From Candidatus Omnitrophota bacterium (GTDB taxonomy: Bacteria; Hinthialibacterota; Hinthialibacteria; JAKQFZ01), in assembly GCA_029558215.1 (NCBI GenBank), contig JAKQFZ010001138.1:1-15505 (forward strand): 15,505 nucleotides of DNA. Reading direction: 5' to 3'. The position numbers and the translations under genes are program-made. Shown here piece after piece: positions 1-7,012 of the stretch. How positions within the stretch are numbered: the first letter of the stretch is position 1; every line of letters begins with the position of its first letter. The notes under the pieces are model-generated. The model made no database searches. It was not told the origin of the DNA and was given only the letters and a program-made list of their open reading frames with translations.

Positions 1-702
1 ATTCGAGCGCTTGGGCTTGAGGAAGACACGCTTCTGGTATTCGATGCAGATCACGGCGAGACGCTCTATGACCACGACTGCTACTTCGATCATCACAGCA
101 TCTATGACCCGACTCTGCATATCCCGTTGTTCTTCCATCTTCCTGGAAAGGTTCCGGCGCAGCGTTTTTCAGACATCTGTCAGATGAAAGACATCACACC
201 GACCATTCTTGACATTCTCGGGATGAAGACAAAGATCAAGTTTGATGGTCGAAGCCTTCAGCCGTTGATGCAGGGCAAGAAGCGCGTTCCGGAGCCGGAG
301 ATGTATCTGACCGAATGCACCTGGATGCGAAAGCACGGTTGGAGAACCCCCGAGTGGAAATTGATCCATGCGCTGGAGCCGGACTTCCACTTCAAACCGG
401 AAGTGGAGCTGTATAACCTTATCACCGATCCGGAGGAGAACCAGAACTTGGCGAAGAAGGAAACCAAAGTGGTTCAGATGCTCGAAGAACGCATGCAGGC
501 ACACATCGCCAAGCGCGAGAAGCAGACGGGACGCACCAACCCCATGTACACGAATCTGAACTGGCATGGTCATGGCTGTGGGCCGTTTAAGACATCCCAG
601 CAGGCGTATGACACGATGCATATTGGCTCTCCCAAGACGGCGGAGAAGATTCAGGCGCAGATGAGGGAACTCAGAACACAACGAGGAGCAAAGAAACTCT
701 GA
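1..702 (+). CDS. Sulfatase (arylsulfatase family S1), C-terminal part, 5' end outside window
   Basis: The frame is open from base 1 and encodes 233 residues before TGA at 700-702, so the N-terminal half with the formylglycine site lies upstream and is not visible. The fragment shows the alkaline-phosphatase-superfamily core: LLVFDADHGETL near residues 12-23 contains the metal-binding Asp-His of sulfatases. It is followed by the usual 'Y(D)PTLHIPLFF' strand, then 'MKDITPTILDILGM' and 'FDGRSLQPLM', which are standard S1 landmarks. The rest is the C-terminal subdomain with 'ELYNLITDPEENQNLA'. Members hydrolyse sulfate esters, usually on glycans, and are often exported, but export cannot be judged here. 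The stop codon touches the first base of the structured repeat at 701, and a sulfotransferase follows on the same strand. Substrate unknown; family assignment is secure. Confidence 0.93.
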   Translation: MRALGLEEDTLLVFDADHGETLYDHDCYFDHHSIYDPTLHIPLFFHLPGKVPAQRFSDICQMKDITPTILDILGMKTKIKFDGRSLQPLMQGKKRVPEPEMYLTECTWMRKHGWRTPEWKLIHALEPDFHFKPEVELYNLITDPEENQNLAKKETKVVQMLEERMQAHIAKREKQTGRTNPMYTNLNWHGHGCGPFKTSQQAYDTMHIGSPKTAEKIQAQMRELRTQRGAKKL

Positions 703-797
703 GCAGGTTAGCACCTGCGGGTGTGCGGGCTATGCCCACTCCTTCAGTCGCTTGCTCATGAGATGTCACGACTCTCTCGGACTCTGTGTCACGAGGA
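701..797 (+). repeat. Copy 1 of a diverged structured intergenic repeat (about 95 nt)
   Basis: This stretch aligns over its whole length with 15095-15189, with roughly 70-75% identity by eye and one or two single-base gaps. The best block is CTATGCCCACTC (730-741 here). It can fold: GAGCAGGT 701-708 pairs with GCTTGCTC 750-757 (two wobble pairs). Inside are CACC 712-715/GGTG 720-723 and GGGC 727-730/GCCC 734-737. A weaker distal stem pairs 764-768 with 787-791, with a T.T mismatch. It begins inside the sulfatase stop codon and ends 12 bases before the ribosome binding site of the sulfotransferase. It could be a REP/MITE-like DNA repeat or a structured transcript. Confidence 0.7.
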
Positions 798-822
798 GAT
801 CAGTTTCCAAGGAGAAACTTGA

Positions 823-1554
823 ATGTTGATCACAATTATCGGAAGAGGTCATTCGGGAACGCGTGCCATGTCGCACACGCTGAGTGCCAGCGGGGTTTAC
901 ATGGGAGCGCAGTTGAACGGTTCGGGTGACCTGATTCCTCCAGGAGACATGTATGAAGCCTGTCGAGTGATGGGCAAGTATCTGGTGCATAAAGGCGGTT
1001 TGGAATGGGATTTTTCCAAGGTGCTTAATGATCCCATTGATCCGGAATTCGAGGGACTCATCCGCAACTACCTTTCTTCTGTCCTCAATTCAGACGCAGA
1101 GCGCAAAGGCTGGAAGATTCCCGAGACGACCTTGGTGTATCCCTGGATCGTTCGGATGTTTCCCGATGCTTACTACATTCACTGGGTGCGCGACCCGCGT
1201 GACTCGATCATTGGCGCCCACCTGACGGACAACCTGGCTGACTTTGGAGTGCCCTATGACTTCACCGATGATCTCAGGCTGCGTCGGGCGATCAGCTGGA
1301 AGTATCAGCGAGAGATCGTCAAGGCGACACCAGTGCCCAAGCGGGTGATCCATGTTCGATTTGAGGATTTTGTGCTCAAGCAGCAGGAGACACTCCGACG
1401 CCTGGAGCAATTCCTCGGCTTCCCATTGGAGACTATTCCTGTAAGTCGTGATCCTATTGGACGCTGGAAGACGGACGAAGGTCGGCACATATTTGATTTC
1501 CTGCTTCAGGATATGGATGAACTGGGCTACGAAGTTCCAGCAGAGGTGCGATAG
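823..1554 (+). CDS. Sulfotransferase family protein (PAPS-dependent)
   Basis: 243 residues, ATG with AAGGAG at 809-814, eight bases upstream. The N-terminus IIGRGHSGTRAM (residues 5-16) is the 5'-phosphosulfate-binding loop after the first beta strand. 'YYIHWVRDPRDSIIGAHL' (117-134) is the 3'-phosphate-binding motif, with Arg123 and the RDPRDS signature. These two motifs define transfer of sulfate from 3'-phosphoadenylyl sulfate to a hydroxyl or amino acceptor. There is no signal peptide or membrane segment, so it is probably cytoplasmic. The stop is two bases from the start of the following Gfo/Idh/MocA gene, so the two are probably cotranscribed, with a sulfatase just upstream. The acceptor may be a glycan or lipid; the sequence does not tell. 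The family is fairly clear, the substrate unknown. Confidence 0.82.
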   Translation: MLITIIGRGHSGTRAMSHTLSASGVYMGAQLNGSGDLIPPGDMYEACRVMGKYLVHKGGLEWDFSKVLNDPIDPEFEGLIRNYLSSVLNSDAERKGWKIPETTLVYPWIVRMFPDAYYIHWVRDPRDSIIGAHLTDNLADFGVPYDFTDDLRLRRAISWKYQREIVKATPVPKRVIHVRFEDFVLKQQETLRRLEQFLGFPLETIPVSRDPIGRWKTDEGRHIFDFLLQDMDELGYEVPAEVR

Positions 1555-1556
1555 CC

Positions 1557-2552
1557 ATGCTGCGTGTTTGCGTCATTGGCATGGGACATATTGGAAATCT
1601 TCATGCCAGTATCTATCAGGAAGATCCTCTGGTGGATCTGGTTGGTGTCTGTGATCTCATCGAACAGCGAGCGCGAACAGCGGGAGAGAAGTTTGGGGTT
1701 CCGTGGTTTCTGTCTGCGGAGAAGATGCTGAGTGCTTTGGCTCCAGATATATGCAGCATTGCGACGGGTGGCTACGAATACAGCAGCGACCACTACGAGC
1801 CGACGATCCAAGCCTTGGAAGCGGGCTGTCACGTTCTGTGCGAGAAGCCCATCTGCAACCAGATTCAGCACGCGGAAGAGATGGTGCGCGTTGCCCGTGA
1901 GCGCAAACGGTGCTTTGGGGTGGACTTCAACCATCGGTTCACACCCGCTGCGAGGATTGCCAAGCAGTGGATGGATGAAGGACGTCTGGGTTCTCTCCTT
2001 TTCGTCAATATGGGACTGTGGATTGGCAGACCAAAGGATGAGGACTCTCCCTACTATCACATCAAGGCATTGAACCCTCACTCGGTTGATATGATTCGCC
2101 ACTATTGCGGCAGTATTGTGAAGATTCACTGTTTCGCGATGAAGGCTCCTGGACGCACCATGTGGTCAACTGCATCATTCAACATGCTTCTCGCAAATGG
2201 TATGGTGGGACACCTGACAAGCAGCTATGACATTGCTCGTGGGCATCCGATGGAGCGCTGCGAAGTGGCTGGTCTTAAGGGGCGTTTCGTCCTGCAGGAC
2301 ATGTGGCGTGAAGTGACGCTCTATCCGGCTGACAGCGATGTGAAGTCGGTTTACACCAACCCCGTCTTCGGCGGATACCGTGACTTCGGAGACACGTTTA
2401 AGGAACGACTGCATTGCTTCGTGAAACAGGTTGCTGATCGCGTCGCTCCAGAAGATATTGACGGCTCAGGAATGGACGGTCTGAGGGCACAGAAAGTCAT
2501 CGCTGCAGGAATCCGGTCACTCGAAACTGGTCTTGCGGTGGATGTGGACTGA
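1557..2552 (+). CDS. Gfo/Idh/MocA family NAD(P)-dependent oxidoreductase
   Basis: 331 residues. The ATG lies two bases after the sulfotransferase stop and has AGAGGTG upstream, inside that gene. The Rossmann fold opens with VIGMGHIGNLHA (Gly8, Gly10, Gly13). 'HVLCEKPI' (92-99) carries the family lysine Lys97. 'HSVDMIRHY' (175-183) gives the Asp178/His182 pair of the second domain. Such enzymes oxidise or reduce sugar or inositol hydroxyls, often at the keto-sugar level, in the cytoplasm. Coupling to the sulfotransferase suggests work on a sugar that is also sulfated, but this is inference. No frameshift or missing key residue. The second Gfo/Idh/MocA enzyme at 4407-5564 is clearly different, not a recent duplicate. 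Substrate not predictable. Confidence 0.92.
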   Translation: MLRVCVIGMGHIGNLHASIYQEDPLVDLVGVCDLIEQRARTAGEKFGVPWFLSAEKMLSALAPDICSIATGGYEYSSDHYEPTIQALEAGCHVLCEKPICNQIQHAEEMVRVARERKRCFGVDFNHRFTPAARIAKQWMDEGRLGSLLFVNMGLWIGRPKDEDSPYYHIKALNPHSVDMIRHYCGSIVKIHCFAMKAPGRTMWSTASFNMLLANGMVGHLTSSYDIARGHPMERCEVAGLKGRFVLQDMWREVTLYPADSDVKSVYTNPVFGGYRDFGDTFKERLHCFVKQVADRVAPEDIDGSGMDGLRAQKVIAAGIRSLETGLAVDVD

Positions 2553-2558
2553 ACGCAA

Positions 2559-2575
2559 GAAGCACATTGTGCTTC
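2559..2575. repeat. 17-base near-perfect palindrome (hairpin) next to a promoter
   Basis: GAAGCACA and TGTGCTTC are exact reverse complements around a single T. The hairpin lies seven bases after the stop of the oxidoreductase gene and ends five bases before the -35 box at 2580. No T tract follows, so it is a poor intrinsic terminator. It could be an operator for the downstream promoter or a weak transcript end. Confidence 0.6.
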
Positions 2576-2579
2576 GCTC

Positions 2580-2607
2580 TTGACAGTTCTGCTGCCTTGT
2601 CCATAAT
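2580..2607 (+). promoter_or_regulatory. Sigma70-like promoter for the glycosyltransferase gene
   Basis: TTGACA at 2580-2585 is a perfect -35 hexamer. CATAAT at 2602-2607 matches five of six -10 positions, with a 16-base spacer. Transcription would begin near 2614, giving a leader of about 30 bases before ATG 2644. This is one of the best matches to a housekeeping promoter that I see in the window, and it implies that the genes from 2644 onward form a new transcription unit. Confidence 0.65.
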
Positions 2608-2643
2608 GAAGACAAGATCACAGATTGAGGGGGCTGTTTTGAT

Positions 2644-3357
2644 ATGACTTTGAGCAGCGCTGAAGTTCGCAAACAGAGTTTATCGGTCTTTTTCCCGTGT
2701 CACAATGAAGCCGACAATATCGGCGCGTTGGTGGACAAAACTGTCGCCGTTCTGCGAAAACTCGTTGACGATTTCGAGGTCATCATCGTCAACGACGGCT
2801 CCAAGGACAAGACCAGGGAAGTCGCTGACGCTTTGGCGGCAAAGTATCCTGAGGTTAGAGCCGTACACCATGAGGTCAACAAAGGTTATGGGGGTGCGGT
2901 CTGGACTGGGCTTCGTTCCGCCACAAAGCAACTGGTCTTCTTCACCGACGGGGATGGGCAGTTTGACATTTCTGAGATCGAGCAGTTCCTGCCGGAGATT
3001 GGAGAGAAGACGGCGGTTGTCGGCTATCGTATCAAGAGACGGGATCCCTTCCACCGAGTCCTTTTTGCCAAGGGTTGGAAGATGTTGAACCGGATTCTTT
3101 TTGCGTTTCGAGTGCGTGACATTGACTGCGCGTTCAAACTCTTCAGAACTGAATGGTTCAAGGACATCGAACCACAGGCTTCGGGCGCTTTGGTCACGGT
3201 CGAAATCCTGACGAAGCTGACCAAGAAAGGGATCAAGTTCAAACAGATCGGAGTGCATCACTATCCGAGAACGGCTGGCACTCAGTCCGGTGGCAGTATC
3301 AAGGTCATATTGAGGGCGTTCCGAGAGTTGTTTCGATTTTACCGCCAACTGAAATAG
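2644..3357 (+). CDS. Family 2 glycosyltransferase (polyprenyl-phosphate glycosyltransferase type)
   Basis: 237 residues, a single GT-A domain. FFPCHNEADNIG (16-27) and VIIVNDGSKDKT (46-57) form the nucleotide-sugar site. DGDGQFD (102-108) holds the metal-binding Asp-x-Asp. 'RDIDCAFKLFR' (158-168) and 'HHYPRTAGTQSGGSIK' (205-220) are the later motifs of the DPM1/undecaprenyl-phosphate glycosyltransferase-like subgroup. There are no C-terminal membrane helices, unlike the GtrB/ArnC type, so it is probably a soluble or peripheral enzyme at the inner face of the membrane. It would transfer a sugar from a nucleotide donor to a polyprenyl phosphate or a growing glycan. AGGGGG near 2628 is a distant ribosome binding site. 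It is preceded by its own promoter. Donor and acceptor unknown. Confidence 0.9.
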   Translation: MTLSSAEVRKQSLSVFFPCHNEADNIGALVDKTVAVLRKLVDDFEVIIVNDGSKDKTREVADALAAKYPEVRAVHHEVNKGYGGAVWTGLRSATKQLVFFTDGDGQFDISEIEQFLPEIGEKTAVVGYRIKRRDPFHRVLFAKGWKMLNRILFAFRVRDIDCAFKLFRTEWFKDIEPQASGALVTVEILTKLTKKGIKFKQIGVHHYPRTAGTQSGGSIKVILRAFRELFRFYRQLK

Positions 3358-3416
3358 ACTGGCGATTGAGCAGGGGCGATTTCAGCTCGGCTCCTATTCG
3401 GGTACGGAGGGTATAA

Positions 3417-4334
3417 ATGCCGGATGTCTTGATTGTTGGAGCGGGAACAGGTGGGCTGGCCGCAGCCATCTACTCTGCTCGTGCGGGTCTGGAAACCCTG
3501 GTGGTGGATAAGGCCTATCCCGGGGGACAGATTGCCATGACGGAAAATGTTGAGAACTATCCGGGTTTCCTCTCGATATCGGGTCCCGATCTTATTGACA
3601 AAATGGTCGAGCAGGCGACGCACTTCGGTGCTCAAATCGTGAGCGAGGAAGTTCGCCGCATCGTTCCCATTGATGGTGGTACTTTCCAGGTCGAGGGAAC
3701 CAGCAGCGTCTGGGATGTGAAGGCTGTGATCTACGCCGCAGGGGCTACCCCGCGCATGGTAAATGTGCCAGGTGAGAAGGAACTGACCGGCCGTGGTGTT
3801 TCTTACTGCGCCACATGTGATGCACCCTTTTTCCGAGACAAGGAAGTTGTCGTTATCGGTGGGGGTGATACGGCGCTTGACGAGGGACACTACCTGACAC
3901 GTTTTGCCGCCAAAGTCACCATTGTGCATCGTCGGGAGCAACTTCGAGCGGAACAGATTCTTCAGGACAGGGCGTTTCAGAATCAGAAGATTCATTTCGA
4001 GTTGCCTTATCTTCCTGTGGAGATTCAAGGCGACAGCAAGGTTGAGGGTCTTCAGATTCGACATCGCGATTCTGGAGAGATGAAGACCATCCCCTGCGAA
4101 GGGGTTTTTGTTTTTGTCGGATATGACCCGTCAACGGGCTTGTTGGCAAGGCTTGCGGATCTTGACGACGGCGGATACGTCAAGACGGACGACAATATGC
4201 GAACCAAAGTGCCCGGGCTTTTTGCCTGTGGGGACTGTCGCAGCAAACTTCTCAGGCAGGCCATCACCGCCTGTGGAGAAGGCGCCACGGCAGCGGTCGC
4301 CGCATCTCATTACGTGGAGTCCTTGAGTCATTAA
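3417..4334 (+). CDS. trxB: Thioredoxin-disulfide reductase
   Basis: 305 residues, the usual size for the low-molecular-weight flavoenzyme. FAD-binding LIVGAGTGGLAAA lies at 5-17. The redox-active pair is CATC (Cys131, Cys134). The NADPH domain has IGGGDTALDEG (147-157) and HRREQLRAE (171-179). The C-terminal FAD motif reads GLFACGDC, where most family members have an 'AAGD' form, followed by the usual 'LRQAITACGEGATAA'. It reduces oxidised thioredoxin with NADPH in the cytoplasm. GGAGGG at 3406-3411 sits five bases before ATG. No thioredoxin gene is adjacent; the small thioredoxin-like protein at 13205 belongs to another operon. It is placed 59 bases after the glycosyltransferase, so it may ride on that transcript. 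Confidence 0.93.
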   Translation: MPDVLIVGAGTGGLAAAIYSARAGLETLVVDKAYPGGQIAMTENVENYPGFLSISGPDLIDKMVEQATHFGAQIVSEEVRRIVPIDGGTFQVEGTSSVWDVKAVIYAAGATPRMVNVPGEKELTGRGVSYCATCDAPFFRDKEVVVIGGGDTALDEGHYLTRFAAKVTIVHRREQLRAEQILQDRAFQNQKIHFELPYLPVEIQGDSKVEGLQIRHRDSGEMKTIPCEGVFVFVGYDPSTGLLARLADLDDGGYVKTDDNMRTKVPGLFACGDCRSKLLRQAITACGEGATAAVAASHYVESLSH

Positions 4335-4374
4335 GTCAGCCCAACTGGCTGGAGGATAGAACAAAAAGGCATTC

Positions 4375-4392
4375 GGTGGGGTTGTTCCCACC
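4375..4392 (+). other. Hairpin immediately upstream of a ribosome binding site
   Basis: GGTGGG 4375-4380 and CCCACC 4387-4392 are exact complements around a six-base loop. The next bases, AAGGAGGT (4393-4400), are the Shine-Dalgarno sequence of the GTG-start oxidoreductase gene. The stem abuts the site but does not cover it. It might protect the 5' end of a processed message or hold the ribosome site open; no T tract makes it a terminator. Confidence 0.45.
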
Positions 4393-4406
4393 AAGGAGGT
4401 CTGGCC

Positions 4407-5564
4407 GTGAAAGAAATTCGCATTGGGATGATTGGGTACAGTTTTATGGGTAAGGCGCACAGCAACGCCTACCGGCAGGTGGCTGCCTACTTTGATCTCA
4501 AAGCCAAGCCTGTCATGAAGGCGATCTGTGGCCTGTATGAGCATGAGGCGAAAGCCGCAGCGCAGAAGTACGGCTGGGAAGGTTATGAGAAGCGGTGGCA
4601 GGATCTCATCGCCCGTGATGACATTGATGTCATTGATATCACCACTCCCAACAACGTTCACTGTGTGCAAGCGATCGCCGCGGCAAAGGCAGGCAAGCAT
4701 ATTCTCTGTGAGAAGCCTTTGGCTTCAACCTTGGCGGAAGCGAAGGCGATGCTTGCCGCGGCGCAGAAAGCAAAAGTGAAGCACATGGTCGGGTTCAACT
4801 ATCGCCGTGTGCCCGCGCTGGCATTGGCAAAGAAGATGATTGAAAAGGGGGATTTGGGGAAGATCTTTCACATTCGTGCTGTCTATCTTCAAGACTGGAT
4901 CATTGATCCGGAATTCCCGCTGGTTTGGAGACTCGTCAAGAAGGAAGCCGGTTCGGGTGCATTGGGAGATCTGGGCGCACATATTATTGACGTGGCGCAT
5001 CATCTCGTCGGAGACATTGATTCACTGACGGCGACTACGGAAACGTTCATCAAAGAGCGACCTTTGCCGCCTAAGGAGTACGGAGGTCTCGCCGCAAAAG
5101 CCGCCAGTGGAAAGAAAGGCAAAGTCACTGTGGACGATGCCGCGCTGTTTCTCGCTCGATTCAAGAATGGAGCGCTTGGAACCTTTGAAGCGACACGATT
5201 TGCAGCAGGCAACAAGAATGGCAATGGTTTTGAGATCAACGGCAGCAAGGGAACACTCAAGTTCAACTTTGAGCGCATGAATGAACTGGAGTACTACAAC
5301 CGTGAAGATCCCGCAGACCGTCAAGGGTTCCGTACGATTCTTGTGACCGAAGGTTGTCATAAGTACGCGGGTGCCTGGTGGCCTCCAGGACACATACTGG
5401 GGTATGAGCACACGTTTGTTCATGAAGTCTATGACTTTATCGAGAACATTACCAATAATACCAAGCCGTCACCAGACTTTGCCGATGGCGTCAAAGTGCA
5501 GGCGGTTTTGGACGCGGTGGAACAGTCTGCAAAGAGCAAGCAGTGGGTCAAGGTGAAGGTCTAA
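4407..5564 (+). CDS. Gfo/Idh/MocA family oxidoreductase
   Basis: 385 residues from a GTG start, chosen because a perfect AAGGAGGT lies six bases upstream (4393-4400). IGMIGYSFMGKAHSNAY (6-22) is the dinucleotide-binding loop. 'HILCEKPLA' (98-106) contains catalytic-type Lys103. 'GDLGAHIIDVAHHLVGD' (187-203) carries the Asp195/His199 pair in the second domain. Length and the insertion around residues 205-235 resemble the larger dehydrogenases often paired with sugar isomerases in planctomycete-like genomes. The sugar isomerase follows 85 bases downstream, and the two probably act in sequence on one sugar or cyclitol through a keto intermediate, which is inference. Cytoplasmic; cofactor preference and substrate not readable from sequence. 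Confidence 0.93.
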   Translation: MKEIRIGMIGYSFMGKAHSNAYRQVAAYFDLKAKPVMKAICGLYEHEAKAAAQKYGWEGYEKRWQDLIARDDIDVIDITTPNNVHCVQAIAAAKAGKHILCEKPLASTLAEAKAMLAAAQKAKVKHMVGFNYRRVPALALAKKMIEKGDLGKIFHIRAVYLQDWIIDPEFPLVWRLVKKEAGSGALGDLGAHIIDVAHHLVGDIDSLTATTETFIKERPLPPKEYGGLAAKAASGKKGKVTVDDAALFLARFKNGALGTFEATRFAAGNKNGNGFEINGSKGTLKFNFERMNELEYYNREDPADRQGFRTILVTEGCHKYAGAWWPPGHILGYEHTFVHEVYDFIENITNNTKPSPDFADGVKVQAVLDAVEQSAKSKQWVKVKV

Positions 5565-5605
5565 CCCGCAAGGGACATGGACTTATCACAGGATGCTGAA
5601 TCGCC

Positions 5606-5626
5606 CTGTTTCCCCTTTGGGGACAG
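5606..5626 (+). other. Intergenic hairpin between dehydrogenase and isomerase genes
   Basis: CTGT 5606-5609 and CCCC 5612-5615 pair with GGGG 5619-5622 and ACAG 5623-5626, with a TT bulge and a TTT loop. No T run follows. The ribosome binding site TAGGAGG of the next gene begins about ten bases downstream. It is probably a message-stabilising or processing stem rather than a terminator. Confidence 0.4.
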
Positions 5627-5649
5627 AGGAAGATAAATAGGAGGCAAAA

Positions 5650-6612
5650 ATGAAAGTAGGAGTGTTTCTCGCATTGTTTGGTGGGCAGACCTTGGAAAAG
5701 GCTTTGGATTATGTCATTGCGCAGGGCCTTGACACAGTTGAGGTTGGGGCAGGGAACTATCCAGGTGATCCGCACTGCAAACCTTCTGTGCTGTTGAAGG
5801 ATGCCACAGCGCTGGAGAAGTTCAAAAAGACTTTTGCAGACAAAGGCATCACGATTTCCGCACTGAGTTGCCACGCCAATCCGTTGCATCCGAACAAGGC
5901 TTACGCCGATGCGCATCGAAAAGTCCAGCGTGAGACGATTCTTTTGGCTGAGAAACTCGGAATTCGCAGAGTGATTACGTTCTCAGGATGTCCTGGCGGT
6001 GGACCGGATGACAAGGTGCCGAACTGGATCACCTGTCCATGGCCTGATGATTTTTCGAAAGCCGTTGCCTGGCAGTGGGAAGAGCGCGTATTCCCCTTCT
6101 GGACTGACGAAGCGAAGTTTGCCAAGGATCACGGTGTGAAGGTCTGCTTGGAGATGCATCCCGGATTTGTGGTTTACAATCCCGAAACGATGATGAAACT
6201 GCGCAAGGAAGCTGGACCGATGATCGGTGCAAATTTTGATCCCAGCCATCTGTTCTGGCAGGGGATTGACCCGATCGTTGCAGTCAAGAACCTTGGCAAG
6301 GCGATTTTCCATGTTCACGCAAAGGACACTCGCGTGGATCCTCAGAATACAGCGGCGGATGGTGTGCTCGATGTCAAGTCGTACGGTGACGAGATCAATC
6401 GAGCGTGGGTTTTCAGGACGGTTGGCTACGGGCATGGTCCGGAGTTCTGGAAGGACTTTGTTTCGACGCTACGACTTGTCGGCTATGATGATGTACTCAG
6501 CATTGAACATGAAGACAGCCTGATGAGTGTGAACGAAGGCTTCACCAAAGCCGTCCAGTTCCTAAAGGGACTTGTGCTTGAAGAGAAGCGCGGCGCGATG
6601 TGGTGGGCGTAA
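5650..6612 (+). CDS. Sugar phosphate isomerase/epimerase (xylose-isomerase-like TIM barrel)
   Basis: 320 residues, ATG with TAGGAGG just upstream. The fold of the AP-endonuclease-2/xylose-isomerase-like family is recognisable from its metal ligands: 'KVCLEMHPG' (Glu168), 'GANFDPSHL' (Asp197, His200), 'IFHVHAKD' (about His223) and 'LSIEHED' (Glu286). 'VEVGAGNYPGDPHC' (30-43) is the first barrel strand region. Members isomerise or epimerise sugars and keto-inositols, with IolE as the best-known relative. The preceding Gfo/Idh/MocA dehydrogenase is the classical partner. No signal peptide, so cytoplasmic. The C-terminus 'GAMWWA' is typical of family members in these genomes. The annotation as sugar-phosphate enzyme is conventional; the true substrate may be a free sugar. 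Confidence 0.92.
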   Translation: MKVGVFLALFGGQTLEKALDYVIAQGLDTVEVGAGNYPGDPHCKPSVLLKDATALEKFKKTFADKGITISALSCHANPLHPNKAYADAHRKVQRETILLAEKLGIRRVITFSGCPGGGPDDKVPNWITCPWPDDFSKAVAWQWEERVFPFWTDEAKFAKDHGVKVCLEMHPGFVVYNPETMMKLRKEAGPMIGANFDPSHLFWQGIDPIVAVKNLGKAIFHVHAKDTRVDPQNTAADGVLDVKSYGDEINRAWVFRTVGYGHGPEFWKDFVSTLRLVGYDDVLSIEHEDSLMSVNEGFTKAVQFLKGLVLEEKRGAMWWA

Positions 6613-6700
6613 GAAAGCCTGACTGACAGTGTGCCATTGCTCCCAATCAGCATCTGCTGAAATGGTCTGGATCCTGTGCTGACAACGAGGAGGCTGTTGG

Positions 6701-7012
6701 GTGGTTGAACTTCTGGAGAGGCATCTCAATGAGATTCGATTACTCTGTGAGCGACATCATGTAGCCAAACTGGAAGTCTTTGGCTCAGCAGCCGATGCCT
6801 CGTTCGATCCCGAGAGGTCAGATATTGACTTCTTGGTTGAGTTCGTGCCAGGCCAGAGTTTGGGTCCGTGGATGGCACACTACTTTGATCTTCAGAAGGA
6901 CCTGCAGGATCTCTTGGGGCGAGATGTGGATCTGGTCATGGCTTCCTCGATGAAGAACCCTTGGTTCAGGCGAGAGGCAAAGAAGACTCGGAGAACACTC
7001 TATGCTGCCTAA
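6701..7012 (+). CDS. mntA: MntA-like minimal nucleotidyltransferase (antitoxin)
   Basis: 103 residues from GTG at 6701, seven bases after CGAGGAGG (6686-6693). The catalytic motif is FGSAADASFDPERSDIDFLVEF: Gly28-Ser29 and the metal ligands Asp41 and Asp43. Most homologues read GSAARG at the same place; here Arg-Gly is replaced by Asp-Ala, which deserves attention. In studied MntA/HepT systems the enzyme transfers AMP groups from ATP to a tyrosine of HepT and so neutralises the toxin. The gene overlaps the HEPN gene by 11 bases, the standard antitoxin-first order. The acid pair is intact, so catalysis is plausible. It could also be a nucleotidyltransferase with a non-toxin role. Confidence 0.9.
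   Translation: MVELLERHLNEIRLLCERHHVAKLEVFGSAADASFDPERSDIDFLVEFVPGQSLGPWMAHYFDLQKDLQDLLGRDVDLVMASSMKNPWFRREAKKTRRTLYAA

Noticed and set aside
169..714. 181-residue minus-strand reading frame opposite the sulfatase
   Set aside because: It mirrors a clear sulfatase frame, has no ribosome binding site and no recognisable motif.
4131..4700. 189-residue minus-strand frame across the trxB/oxidoreductase junction
   Set aside because: Both plus-strand genes are unmistakable; this is an antisense shadow.
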